Shown: positions 1 to 7,266, counted from the first letter of the stretch. The stretch: DNA of 21,348 bases from an uncultured Dysosmobacter sp. (GCA_934563745.1 CAKTHE010000030.1:1-21348), one strand, 5' to 3'. Numbers and translations: made by a program. The notes: a model not told the origin generated them from the sequence alone.

Positions 1-35
1 CCCCTCGCCTCAGCCGCATCCGGGATCCGGCCGTC

Positions 36-64
36 TTGCGGGACCGGCTTTGCTGCGCTATAAT
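36..64 (+). promoter_or_regulatory. sigma-A-type promoter of the LOG-family gene
   Basis: A -35 TTGCGG (36-41) and a perfect -10 TATAAT (59-64) are separated by 17 nt. The -10 lies about 50 nt upstream of the chosen start at 116. No clear operator overlaps it in the little upstream sequence available. Confidence 0.6.
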
Positions 65-115
65 AAAAAGAAAAACGGCAGAGCATGCTCCGCCGCGGAA
101 GGGGACGTACAATTC

Positions 116-655
116 ATGAATATTACCGTTTATCTGGGTGCAAACGAGGGCAGCGACCCGGCCCTGAAAGAGGCCGTCCGGGCTTTGGGCCGCTGGATCG
201 GCGAAAGCGGAAACGCCCTGGTCTACGGCGGCTCCCACAACGGCCTGATGGGGATCCTGGCGGAAAGCGTTTTATCCGCCGGCGGCGCCGTCACCGGCGT
301 CGAGCCGCAGTTCTTTCTGGATGCCGGCTATCAGTACGAAGGACTGACGCAGCTGATCGTAACCGAGAACATGGCCCAGCGAAAGGCCAAGATGATCGAG
401 CTGGGCGACGCCTTTATCGCCTTCCCCGGCGGGACCGGTACCCTGGAGGAGATCACGGAAGTCATGTCCCAGGTATCCCTGAAGCTGCTGCACGCGCCCT
501 GCATCCTTTACAATCTCAACGGATTCTACGACAACCTGAAAGCGCAGCTGGCCCATATGACCGCTTTGGGGCTGTCCTCGCCGGAGCGGCAGGAAGGCAT
601 TTTCTTTGCGGAGGATCTTGCCGCCGTCCAACGTCTCCTGACCCCGGAGCGGTAA
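116..655 (+). CDS. LOG-family (TIGR00730) nucleotide phosphoribohydrolase
   Basis: The protein is 179 aa, normal for the LOG family (Rossmann-like lysine decarboxylase-fold proteins). Characterised members release the free base from N6-modified adenosine monophosphates (cytokinin activation), and bacterial paralogues hydrolyse other nucleotide 5'-monophosphates. Visible motifs are VYGGSHNGLMG (residues 36-46), MAQRKAKM (86-93) and the diagnostic PGGTGTLEE (104-112), which contribute the substrate-binding arginine and the catalytic glutamate region. I chose ATG 116 because GGAAGGGG lies about 10 nt upstream and homology begins at once (NITVYLGAN); an upstream in-frame ATG at 50 overlaps the promoter. 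The gene is monocistronic and converges with the minus-strand operon. The family is clear; the exact substrate cannot be told from sequence. Confidence 0.9.
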   Translation: MNITVYLGANEGSDPALKEAVRALGRWIGESGNALVYGGSHNGLMGILAESVLSAGGAVTGVEPQFFLDAGYQYEGLTQLIVTENMAQRKAKMIELGDAFIAFPGGTGTLEEITEVMSQVSLKLLHAPCILYNLNGFYDNLKAQLAHMTALGLSSPERQEGIFFAEDLAAVQRLLTPER

Positions 656-665
656 AGTCCCGGCG

Positions 666-694
666 CCGATCCCGCGCTCTGAGCGCGGGATCGG
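666..694. terminator. GC-rich hairpin between convergent genes
   Basis: Arms CCGATCCCGCGCT (666-678) and AGCGCGGGATCGG (682-694) form a 13-bp perfect stem with a 3-nt loop, 11 nt after the LOG stop codon. No T-run follows on either strand, so a terminator role is inferred from position and stem strength only. Confidence 0.5.
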
Positions 695-708
695 ACATGC
701 CCGGCACC

Positions 709-749
709 AGCGGCCGGCCATATGCCGCCGCAAAGCGGGGCCGGCCGCT
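709..749. repeat. inverted repeat at the 3' end of the minus-strand operon
   Basis: AGCGGCCGGCC (709-719) and GGCCGGCCGCT (739-749) are perfect 11-bp inverted arms around a 19-nt loop. The repeat overlaps the stop codon of the alpha/beta hydrolase gene. It probably stabilises or ends the operon transcript, but there is no T-tract. Confidence 0.4.
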
Positions 750-1539
750 ACGATCTGAATGCCGCTCCGGTTCCCCGGGCGATTTCCTTCACCAGCTGCG
801 CCCACTGCTCCGGGCGGCAGGCCAGCAGCTCTTCATGGTTGAGATCCTGCTCGTGGATAACCGGCCGGGCAAAGTGACGCAGGTAGCGGGCGCGGTATTG
901 CCCGCCCATCTTCAGCGCATAGAAAATATGGAACTCCGTTCCGGGGACCTCCAGCTGATCCGGCAGCGGTGTAACCAGATCGGAGCAGAATTGGTTTTTG
1001 CAGCTTTGCAGCGTCACATAGGGCCGCGCGCCGCCGAACAGTTTCATAAGCGCGGTCCCATACTCCGCCATCCGACCCATGCGCCGTTCCAGCCGCTTCT
1101 GCAGGAAGCGGCTTTTAAACTGCCCATCCCGGATCAGCGGATAGATCAGCGGTACCAGCAGCTCAGTCTGCAGTTTTGCGGCGCATCCGGACGCCTGATC
1201 CAGGTCGGAGCTGCCGAGAATGCCGTAGTCCATTCGGATCCTCCTCCGGGCTGCCAGCAGCCCGACGAAGGATCCGCCCAGCGAGCAGCCGTAAGCCGCC
1301 CGAATGTGTCCGCAGCCGCATTCCAGAAGCCGGTTCTCTATTCTCCCGGCCTCTTCGGTCATGGTGGGAAACTCCGTCCGCTCCGTCTCATCAAAGCCGT
1401 CATAACTGACGCAAAGCACGCGGAACTCCCGCTCCAGCAGCGGGATCACATGGCCGAAGTTGCTTTTCCAATAGCAGCAGGTGCCGGGAAGCAGCAAAAG
1501 AACCGGCGCATGCGCTTGTCCGAAGGAATAGATCTTCAC
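748..1539 (-). CDS. alpha/beta hydrolase-fold protein
   Basis: A 263-aa cytoplasmic protein with the alpha/beta hydrolase layout: an oxyanion-side strand LLLLPGT (residues 14-20), a nucleophile elbow YGCSLGG with Ser86, and a late candidate catalytic His235 in DLNHEELLA. No signal peptide is visible. The start is GTG at 1537-1539, which overlaps the stop of the upstream metallo-hydrolase gene by 4 nt (GTGA), implying translational coupling. It is the last gene of a five-gene operon with three methyltransferases and an MBL-fold hydrolase, so an esterase or lipase-like step on a methylated small molecule is possible; that is inference. The substrate is unknown. Confidence 0.8.
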   Translation of the reverse strand: MKIYSFGQAHAPVLLLLPGTCCYWKSNFGHVIPLLEREFRVLCVSYDGFDETERTEFPTMTEEAGRIENRLLECGCGHIRAAYGCSLGGSFVGLLAARRRIRMDYGILGSSDLDQASGCAAKLQTELLVPLIYPLIRDGQFKSRFLQKRLERRMGRMAEYGTALMKLFGGARPYVTLQSCKNQFCSDLVTPLPDQLEVPGTEFHIFYALKMGGQYRARYLRHFARPVIHEQDLNHEELLACRPEQWAQLVKEIARGTGAAFRS

Positions 1540-2399
1540 TGTCCCACGCCCTTCAGATAGCCGCTTTTTGCCTTTTCCTCGGTATCGTCGGATTCGTCAT
1601 AGGCGTCGTAAGGGGCGGAGGGGTCATGGACCTTCTTTTTAAAGGGCGAGCACAGCGCGTCCTTATGGGCGAAGGCAAATGCAAACCGATCCGTCCAGCC
1701 GGTATGTCCGGTCAGAAACATCGGCTGCAATCCGCGGGCCTGCAGCCTGGCCTCCAGCTCTGCCAGCGACTTCACCGCCAGCCTGTTGTCCTCCGCCAGA
1801 GCGGAGATAAAGCTGTATCCGCCGTCCGCCCCAAGCCAGATGGTATCCCCGGTAAAAAGATACCGCCCGTCGATCAGATACACCATGTGCCCCCAGGTAT
1901 GCCCGGGGACCAGGAAGCATTCGATTCGGATCCCGTCGATGTCCAGGATCTGTCCATCCCGAAGCAGGACCTTCTCGTTCCGGATCGTCACCTGCGGCAG
2001 CTTATAAAGATGGTAGATGACTCTGCGGCGGACCTCGCCGGTCAGATACCGGTTCTCCGTCTCGCCGATATACAGCGTGGCATCCCGAAAAAGGCCGGGG
2101 CTGTCCGCTTCCACCGCGCCCACATGATCCGTATCCTGATGCGTGATAAGAATGTGCCGGATGGAGCGCGGGTCCAGCCCCAGCCAGCCCATCTTCTCCT
2201 CCAGCCGGTCATAGTTGTACCCGGCGTCGATCATGAGCGTGGTGTCCCCCTTGCGGTAGAAGAAGATATTCGCCACCCACTCCCGGACGCAGGCCACATG
2301 CTCGTCCACCCAGCCGGTGTTCAGGGGCTTGAAAATCTCCTTGCCCCGGTACATCCGGCTCATTTCCTTTTTCTGAAACTCCGTTGCCTTTTTGGACAT
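1536..2399 (-). CDS. MBL-fold metallo-hydrolase
   Basis: A 287-aa metallo-beta-lactamase-fold protein. The metal-binding motif reads HQDTDH (residues 87-92), so the usual second His of HxHxDH is Asp89. The other ligands are present: His167 in GHTWGH, Asp185 in FTGDT, and a late His in LTGHTGWTD. This resembles glyoxalase II/quorum-lactonase-like hydrolases rather than true beta-lactamases, and no signal peptide is seen. ATG 2397-2399 has GAGGGAGCG upstream, overlapping the stop of the preceding methyltransferase gene (9-nt gap), and its own stop overlaps the hydrolase start. A hydrolase acting on a thioester, lactone or phosphoester is plausible; the specific reaction is unknown. Confidence 0.85.
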   Translation of the reverse strand: MSKKATEFQKKEMSRMYRGKEIFKPLNTGWVDEHVACVREWVANIFFYRKGDTTLMIDAGYNYDRLEEKMGWLGLDPRSIRHILITHQDTDHVGAVEADSPGLFRDATLYIGETENRYLTGEVRRRVIYHLYKLPQVTIRNEKVLLRDGQILDIDGIRIECFLVPGHTWGHMVYLIDGRYLFTGDTIWLGADGGYSFISALAEDNRLAVKSLAELEARLQARGLQPMFLTGHTGWTDRFAFAFAHKDALCSPFKKKVHDPSAPYDAYDESDDTEEKAKSGYLKGVGQ

Positions 2400-2408
2400 A
2401 CCGCTCCC

Positions 2409-2885
2409 TCATTTCCGGGCCGTTATGCAAAGCCAGCCCTTTTTATTCTTATAAACCTGAATCGCGCCGAACCCGGCCTGTTCCAAAGCGGCTTTCAGCT
2501 GAACATCCCTGTAGATGGTCATGCCGCTGATCTTATCCGTCCACTTGTCGTCCCGATCGGTATCGCCGCTGCACTCGTTGCAGATGAGGAAGGTGCCGCC
2601 GGGCTTTAAAACGCGGCGGATCTCCCGGAAGCACCGCGGCAGACCAGGCCAGAAATAAACCGTCTCAAAGGCCGTGACCGCATCGAACCACGCATCGGCA
2701 AAGATCATCTCCTCCACATGCCCCTGCCACACCACGCAGCCGCAGTCCAGTACCCTTGCATCCGGCGCAAGGTGCAGAGCCTGCAGGCCCCAGTTCGTCA
2801 GCGCCCGATGGCCCAGGTTCATCATGGAGATCATCACATTCCCGCCAAGCCCGCTCGGCTGGCGGGTATTTTCAAAAAAAGACAC
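2409..2885 (-). CDS. class I SAM methyltransferase with internal in-frame deletion
   Basis: The 158-aa product resembles small-molecule methyltransferases of about 200-215 aa. The N-terminal part runs to VLDCGC (residues 45-50), the start of motif I, then jumps directly to VVWQGHVEEM and FDAVTAFETVYFWP, normally found about 45-50 residues later. The glycine-rich SAM loop (GxGxG) and the acidic motif II are therefore missing, while motif IV and the post-motif RRVLKPGG (90-97) remain. The frame stays open, so this is an in-frame deletion rather than a frameshift. The start is GTG 2883-2885, because AAGGAGG lies 7 nt upstream; a TTG at 2891 is too close to that site. It is probably unable to bind SAM alone: either a decayed gene or an accessory subunit of a neighbouring methyltransferase. 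Confidence 0.7.
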   Translation of the reverse strand: MSFFENTRQPSGLGGNVMISMMNLGHRALTNWGLQALHLAPDARVLDCGCVVWQGHVEEMIFADAWFDAVTAFETVYFWPGLPRCFREIRRVLKPGGTFLICNECSGDTDRDDKWTDKISGMTIYRDVQLKAALEQAGFGAIQVYKNKKGWLCITARK

Positions 2886-2897
2886 GTCCAAGCCTCC

Positions 2898-3686
2898 TTA
2901 CTTCCGCTCAAGGACAATGATCTTGTTGGAAAGATTGCGCGCGGCGGGCAGCTTGTCCAGCAGCTTATAGAGCGGAACAAACGCCGCCATTCCCTCGGTC
3001 AGGCTGTGGTCTTCGACCCGGCGAAAGTCCGGCAGCAGCGCGGCAAGCGCCGCGCCATCCTTTACGCCCCAGGTGAATTTTGCGTGGCTTCCCTCAATGG
3101 AAGGCTCCCGGAAGCGCTTTGCCATCACGGGATTCATCACCTCGGCCAGGACCGTCGCCTTCCGGAAGCGCCCGGCGACCACGGCAAAGATCCGCTGCAC
3201 CTCCGCCTGGCTCAGATACATGGTCAGCCCCTCGATCAGGATCAGCGCCGGGGTATCCTGCTCCGTGACCGCACTGCCCCAGTCGTCCATGGCGGAGGCG
3301 GCGATCTGCGTGATCATTCCCTCCTCCGGCAGAAGCCTTTTCCGCAGGGCAGCGGCCTCCGGAAGATCCAGGTTATACCAATGCGCATAGCCCCCCAGCC
3401 GGTAGCAGCGGGTATCCAGCCCGCAGGCCAGGTTGACCACGACCGCGCCGGGATGCGCCGCAAGCCACGCCTCTGTCAGCCGGTCCAGCACGATGGTACG
3501 GGCAATGACGCCGCTGCGCATCGCCGTATCCCGTTCTGCAAGGGAAAAATCATAGTCAAGTCTGCCGATGATCTCTTCCGCCTTCCGGTCCCGGATCGCG
3601 CCGCGTCCCCCGCTCTCCTTCGCCCGGGCATAAACCGTCTGCAGCATGGTCTCCGGCACACCAGAGAGTGTGATTTTTTCCGTCAT
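2898..3686 (-). CDS. class I SAM methyltransferase, leucine carboxyl methyltransferase family (COG3315-like)
   Basis: A 262-aa protein of the LCMT/PPM-type family (PF04072-like), which in bacteria includes O-methyltransferases linked to polyketide and other small-molecule pathways. Motif I is VVVNLACGLDTRCYR (residues 82-96), followed by acidic YNLDLPE (104-110) and LILIEGLTMYL, typical of this family. I chose ATG 3684-3686 because GGAGGGGAAC lies 8 nt upstream; a longer reading frame would overlap the preceding gene. It is the second gene of the operon, 55 nt after the first methyltransferase and 12 nt before the truncated one. Carboxyl or hydroxyl methylation of an unknown metabolite is the family-level inference. 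Confidence 0.85.
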   Translation of the reverse strand: MTEKITLSGVPETMLQTVYARAKESGGRGAIRDRKAEEIIGRLDYDFSLAERDTAMRSGVIARTIVLDRLTEAWLAAHPGAVVVNLACGLDTRCYRLGGYAHWYNLDLPEAAALRKRLLPEEGMITQIAASAMDDWGSAVTEQDTPALILIEGLTMYLSQAEVQRIFAVVAGRFRKATVLAEVMNPVMAKRFREPSIEGSHAKFTWGVKDGAALAALLPDFRRVEDHSLTEGMAAFVPLYKLLDKLPAARNLSNKIIVLERK

Positions 3687-3741
3687 GCTCCGTTCCCCTC
3701 CATCCTGTTCGCCGGCGTCCGGCCGGCAATAAGTCTTCCGG

Positions 3742-4437
3742 TCATCGCTCATCAGCGGCACGCTTTCTGCAGACGAACCATGCGATGCTTTTCACATGGC
3801 CAAGAGCCACAGTCCCATACATTCTTTCCAGCCGCGCTTTCAGGCCGGGCATCGTCTCATAGGGCGGCGTGAAGAAATTCGCAGGCTCATAAACGTGCCG
3901 GATCATAAAGTCCGTCCGCCGGTATTCTCCTGCCGTGTAAAAGCAGCCGCAGAAGGTGCCGCCGGGCTTCAGGACCCGAACCGTTTCCCGATAAGCTGCC
4001 TCCTTGTCCGGAAAGGCATGGAATCCGTTCAGAGACAGCACAATATCGAAGGTCCCATCCGGATAAGGGAGCGCGCCCACGTCGCCCTGCCGGAAGGATA
4101 CATTTTCAAGCTCCAACCGCTCCGCTTTTTCCCGGGCCTGTCTCATCATATCCGGCGAATAATCCAGGCAGGTGATCTCCGCCCCCGGCAGGGTCTTGTA
4201 AAGCGGCATCGTCAAAATTCCGGTCCCGACGGGAACTTCCAGCAATCTGCCGGAAAAATGCTCCGGAATGCCGGACAGAGCCTTCTCCAGATACTCCTCA
4301 CAGTCCGCCCGGCCCATGCCCCATACCAGACGGCACACCGTCTTGCCGGGCAGTGTAGAGCAGGTGATCATGCCGTCGTAAAAATCGTTGCTGCCCGTCA
4401 GGCGATAGGCGCCGCGGATGGCGTCTCTCCGTTCCAT
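3742..4437 (-). CDS. class I SAM-dependent methyltransferase (methyltransferase 11 type)
   Basis: A 231-aa soluble methyltransferase and the first gene of the minus-strand operon. Motif I reads RLLEVPVGTGIL (residues 64-75), with the usual LDxGxGTG altered to EVPVGTG; motif II is CLDYSPDMM (90-98), then QGDVGALPYPDGTFDIVLSLNGFHAF (117-142) in overall family order and the post-motif VRVLKPGG (153-160). The closest general type is UbiE/COQ5-like small-molecule methyltransferases. ATG 4435-4437 is preceded by GGGAGGGA. Upstream lies a roughly 165-nt leader with a palindrome and a hairpin, then a strong promoter. The substrate is unknown; the neighbours suggest a multistep modification or detoxification route. 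Confidence 0.85.
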   Translation of the reverse strand: MERRDAIRGAYRLTGSNDFYDGMITCSTLPGKTVCRLVWGMGRADCEEYLEKALSGIPEHFSGRLLEVPVGTGILTMPLYKTLPGAEITCLDYSPDMMRQAREKAERLELENVSFRQGDVGALPYPDGTFDIVLSLNGFHAFPDKEAAYRETVRVLKPGGTFCGCFYTAGEYRRTDFMIRHVYEPANFFTPPYETMPGLKARLERMYGTVALGHVKSIAWFVCRKRAADER

Positions 4438-4482
4438 GCTCGTCCCTCCCCAATGGTCCGCTTCGATAAACCGGCTGCGTGA

Positions 4483-4500
4483 AGTTAGGTAAAACTAACT
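4483..4500. promoter_or_regulatory. 18-bp palindrome, DtxR/IdeR-like box, in methyltransferase-operon leader
   Basis: AGTTAG (4483-4488) and CTAACT (4495-4500) are perfect inverted half-sites around GTAAAA. The half-site GTTAGG resembles the TTAGG arms of DtxR/IdeR-family iron boxes. A related copy lies on the feo promoter at 4716-4733 (12 of 18 positions identical). Binding by a metal-dependent repressor is inference; no regulator gene is in the window. Confidence 0.45.
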
Positions 4501-4542
4501 CCCGTTTCTTTAAAAAACCGCCTCTCAGCAGCCTGCTCCTCC

Positions 4543-4565
4543 TTCCGCGCGCAAAACGCGCGGAA
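4543..4565. repeat. hairpin in the leader of the methyltransferase operon
   Basis: TTCCGCGCG (4543-4551) and CGCGCGGAA (4557-4565) form a perfect 9-bp stem with a CAAAA loop. On the minus-strand transcript it is followed about 30 nt later by a run of six T (near 4510-4515). It could be an attenuator or a simple stabilising element. Confidence 0.4.
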
Positions 4566-4580
4566 CTCCGCCTTTCGAAG

Positions 4581-4610
4581 ATATGACCATTTTTGTCTGT
4601 TTGGTCATAT
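4581..4610. promoter_or_regulatory. inverted-repeat operator overlapping the -10 of the methyltransferase operon
   Basis: ATATGACCA (4581-4589) and TGGTCATAT (4602-4610) are perfect 9-bp arms, 12 nt apart. The right arm covers part of the -10 box (4609-4614) and the rest spans the likely start of transcription, the usual place for a repressor. Arm shape and spacing fit a TetR-type dimer site; no such regulator is encoded in the window. Confidence 0.6.
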
Positions 4611-4637
4611 TGTAGCATACTCCCTCCCGCTTTTCAA
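4609..4637 (-). promoter_or_regulatory. sigma-A promoter of the five-gene methyltransferase/hydrolase operon
   Basis: On the minus strand, -35 TTGAAA (4632-4637) is followed after 17 nt by -10 TACAAT (4609-4614). The preceding TGC gives an extended -10. Transcription would start near 4600, leaving a leader of about 165 nt. Confidence 0.75.
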
Positions 4638-4700
4638 TAGGCAAGGTCCCGGAAGCCGCCTCTTTTCGGATCGCCGGGTCTGTTCCCGGCTGTTTATGCA

Positions 4701-4729
4701 TTGACAGCGCCCTTTTGTTACCCTATACT
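4701..4729 (+). promoter_or_regulatory. sigma-A promoter of feoAB
   Basis: Consensus -35 TTGACA (4701-4706), a 17-nt spacer and -10 TATACT (4724-4729), ending about 30 nt before the feoAB start. Confidence 0.8.
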
Positions 4730-4733
4730 AACT
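4716..4733. promoter_or_regulatory. candidate metal-repressor box over the feo -10
   Basis: TGTTACCCTATACTAACT contains inverted GTTA/TAAC ends and shares 12 of 18 positions with the perfect palindrome at 4483-4500, including ACTAACT. It covers the whole -10 box of feoAB, where an iron-loaded repressor would block transcription. The assignment to the DtxR family is inferred from half-site likeness. Confidence 0.45.
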
Positions 4734-4759
4734 TTTGACCTGTGAAGGAGGTGCACACC

Positions 4760-7108
4760 GTGACATTAAAAGAACTGGAAGTGGGCAAAAGCGCCGTGAT
4801 CCGCCAGGTTGGGGGCAGCGGCGCACTGCGCCAGCACTTTTTGGATATGGGAATGATCCCCGGCGCAGAAGTCACCGTCGTGAAGCTGGCCCCCATGGGT
4901 GATCCCATGGAGCTGCAGATCCACGGCTATGCCCTGACGCTGCGTCTGGCGGAAGCCCAGCAGATCCGGATTGACCCCATTCCCCGGCGCAGCCGCTCCC
5001 ACGCTGCGGCCGGGCGCACCCCGTCTGTGGCGCATCCCGGTCTGGGGGAAGACGGAAAATACCACTGCAAGGCAGACGCGCATCCCCTGCCCGAGGGAAG
5101 CGTTCTGACTTACGCGCTGGTGGGCAATCAGAACTGCGGCAAGACGACCCTTTTCAACCAGCTGACCGGCTCACGGCAGCACGTCGGAAATTTTCCCGGC
5201 GTTACCGTAGACCGCAAGGACGGCGTGATCCGCGGCTATCCCAATACCGACGTAACGGATCTTCCGGGGATCTACTCTATGTCCCCGTTCAGCAGCGAGG
5301 AGATCGTCTCCCGGAACTTCGTCCTCAACGAACGGCCCAAAGCCATCATCAACATCGTGGATGCGACCAACATCGAACGAAATCTGTACCTGACCATGCA
5401 GCTTTTGGAGATGGATGTTCCCATGGTCGTCGCCCTGAATATGATGGACGAGGTTCTGGGCAACCACGGATCCATCGACGTCAACGCCATGGAAGCCATG
5501 CTGGGGGTCCCGGTCATCCCCATTTCCGCCGCCCGAAACGAAGGCGTTGACGAGCTGGTGCAGCACGCCATTCACATTGCCAAGTATCAGGAGCATCCGC
5601 TCAAACAGGATTTCTGCGGGAAGGAGGACCACGGCGGTGCCGTCCACCGCTGCATCCACGCAGTGATCCATCTGATCGAAGACCATGCGGATGCCGCCGG
5701 GATCCCGGTCCGCTTTGCCGCCACCAAGGCCATCGAGGGCGACCCGCTGATCCTGAGCCAGCTGAATCTGGAGCAAAACGAGCAGGAGATGCTGGAGCAC
5801 ATCGTCTGCCAGATGGAAGAAGAGCGCGGCCTGGACCGCAGCGCCGCCATTGCGGATATGCGCTTTGATTTTATTGAACGCCTGTGCAGCCGGACCGTTA
5901 TCAAACCCCAGGAGAGCCGTGAGCGCATCCGCAGCGAACGGATCGACCGGATCCTGACCGGAAAATACACAGCGATTCCCTGCTTTATCGGGCTGATGGC
6001 CCTGGTCTTTTATCTGACCTTCAATGTGATCGGCGCCTGGCTGCAGGCATGTCTGTCCGCCGGGATCGACCGGTTCTCCGCGCTGACAGACGCCGCCCTG
6101 AGCGCGGCCCGGGTCAACCCCGCGATCCACAGTCTGATCATCGATGGGATCTTTACCGGTGTGGGCAGCGTGCTCAGCTTTCTGCCCATTATCGTTACGC
6201 TGTTTTTCTTCCTGTCCATGATGGAAGACAGCGGCTACATCGCCCGGGTCGCTTTTGTGATGGACAAGCTGCTGCGGAAGATCGGCCTGTCCGGCAAAAG
6301 TATCGTCCCCATGCTGATCGGCTTCGGCTGCACGGTCCCCGCCGTGATGGCGACCCGCACCCTGACCAGTGAGCGCGACCGCAAAATGACTATTTTGCTG
6401 ACGCCCTTTATGAGCTGCACCGCCAAGCTTCCGATCTATGCATTTTTTGTCAGTACATTTTTCCCCGGCCGGGGCGGCCTGATCATGACGGGGCTATACC
6501 TGCTGGGAATCGCCGCGGGGATCCTGGCAGCCCTTCTTTATAAGGAGACGCTCTTCCACGGAGAACCCATCCCCTTCGTGATGGAGCTTCCCAACTACCG
6601 CCTGCCCGGCCTCAAAAATGTCACCCAGCTGCTCTGGGAAAAGGCCAAGGACTTTCTGCAGCGCGCCTTTTCCGTGATCTTGCTCGCCACAGTCGTGGTC
6701 TGGTTCCTGCAAAGCTTCGACCTGCGTCTGAACCTCGTATCCGACTCCTCCCAAAGCATTCTCGCCGCGTTGGCGGGGCTTCTGGTGCCCCTGTTCGCCC
6801 CGCTGGGTCTGGGGGATTGGCGCATCTGCACGGCTCTGATCAGCGGCTTTCTGGCAAAGGAGAGCGTGGTCTCCACCCTGCAGGTGCTGCTGGGCGGGAC
6901 CCTCAGCAGTGTCCTGACGCCTCTGTCCGCCGCCTGTGCGCTGGTGTTCAGTCTGCTCTATACCCCCTGCATCGCAGCCGTCGCCTCCGTCCGCAGGGAG
7001 CTTGGCGGCCGCTGGGCCGTCGGACTGGCCCTGTGGCAATGCGCCGTCGCCTGGCTGGCGGCGTACCTGGTCCGCGGGATCTTTCTCGCCCTGGGGGTGT
7101 TGGCATGA
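4760..7108 (+). CDS. feoB: FeoA-FeoB fusion ferrous iron transporter
   Basis: A 782-aa inner-membrane Fe(II) importer. Residues 1 to about 75 are a FeoA SH3-like domain (LKELEVGKSAVI, FLDMGMIPGAEVTV), joined by a linker to the G domain: G1 GNQNCGKTT, switch region HVGNFPGVTVDRKDG, G3 DLPG, G4 NMMD and G5 SAA. The C-terminal half is polytopic with Nucleoside-recognition/gate segments, including the conserved FGCTVP and FMSCTAKLP cysteine motifs and LLYTPC. I chose GTG 4760 because AAGGAGGTG (4745-4753) sits 6 nt upstream; an in-frame GTG at 4742 lies before that site. The stop overlaps the next start by ATGA. The promoter carries a possible iron-repressor box. Identification is firm. Confidence 0.97.
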   Translation: MTLKELEVGKSAVIRQVGGSGALRQHFLDMGMIPGAEVTVVKLAPMGDPMELQIHGYALTLRLAEAQQIRIDPIPRRSRSHAAAGRTPSVAHPGLGEDGKYHCKADAHPLPEGSVLTYALVGNQNCGKTTLFNQLTGSRQHVGNFPGVTVDRKDGVIRGYPNTDVTDLPGIYSMSPFSSEEIVSRNFVLNERPKAIINIVDATNIERNLYLTMQLLEMDVPMVVALNMMDEVLGNHGSIDVNAMEAMLGVPVIPISAARNEGVDELVQHAIHIAKYQEHPLKQDFCGKEDHGGAVHRCIHAVIHLIEDHADAAGIPVRFAATKAIEGDPLILSQLNLEQNEQEMLEHIVCQMEEERGLDRSAAIADMRFDFIERLCSRTVIKPQESRERIRSERIDRILTGKYTAIPCFIGLMALVFYLTFNVIGAWLQACLSAGIDRFSALTDAALSAARVNPAIHSLIIDGIFTGVGSVLSFLPIIVTLFFFLSMMEDSGYIARVAFVMDKLLRKIGLSGKSIVPMLIGFGCTVPAVMATRTLTSERDRKMTILLTPFMSCTAKLPIYAFFVSTFFPGRGGLIMTGLYLLGIAAGILAALLYKETLFHGEPIPFVMELPNYRLPGLKNVTQLLWEKAKDFLQRAFSVILLATVVVWFLQSFDLRLNLVSDSSQSILAALAGLLVPLFAPLGLGDWRICTALISGFLAKESVVSTLQVLLGGTLSSVLTPLSAACALVFSLLYTPCIAAVASVRRELGGRWAVGLALWQCAVAWLAAYLVRGIFLALGVLA

Positions 7109-7266
7109 ACCTTTGGGATCTGTGCCTGAGCGTCTTTCTGCTGGCCGCACTGGCCTGGGCCGTACGGGCCCTCCGCCGGCAGGGAAAAAAAGGCGGCTGC
7201 AGCGGCTGCTCTTCCTGCTGCCGTTCCTGCCGGACGAAGGCCAAAGCTCTGCAAACACGCCGCTGA
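7105..7266 (+). CDS. FeoB-associated Cys-rich membrane protein
   Basis: A 53-aa protein with one N-terminal membrane helix (about residues 4-22, LWDLCLSVFLLAALAWAV), a basic stretch RALRRQGKKGG, then a cysteine cluster CSGCSSCCRSC, and a basic tail. This matches the small FeoB-associated Cys-rich proteins (PF12669-type) that follow feoB in many Firmicutes. They are thought to help FeoB, perhaps through iron or an Fe-S cluster, but their role is not well defined. ATG 7105 overlaps the feoB stop by 4 nt. The gene is too short for many automatic callers. Confidence 0.9.
   Translation: MNLWDLCLSVFLLAALAWAVRALRRQGKKGGCSGCSSCCRSCRTKAKALQTRR

Noticed and set aside
85..1560. Long plus-strand reading frame of 491 codons
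   Set aside because: It is Arg/Pro-rich frame shadow across the LOG gene and the antisense of the alpha/beta hydrolase; real genes with binding sites and motifs occupy the other frames.
2718..3872. Plus-strand reading frame opposite the methyltransferases
   Set aside because: GC-rich antisense shadow; no family likeness, while the minus strand encodes clear methyltransferase motifs.
4298..4618. Minus-strand frame of 106 codons in the operon leader
   Set aside because: It begins on the -10 box, so would precede the transcript start, and overlaps the first methyltransferase in another frame with basic, low-complexity content.
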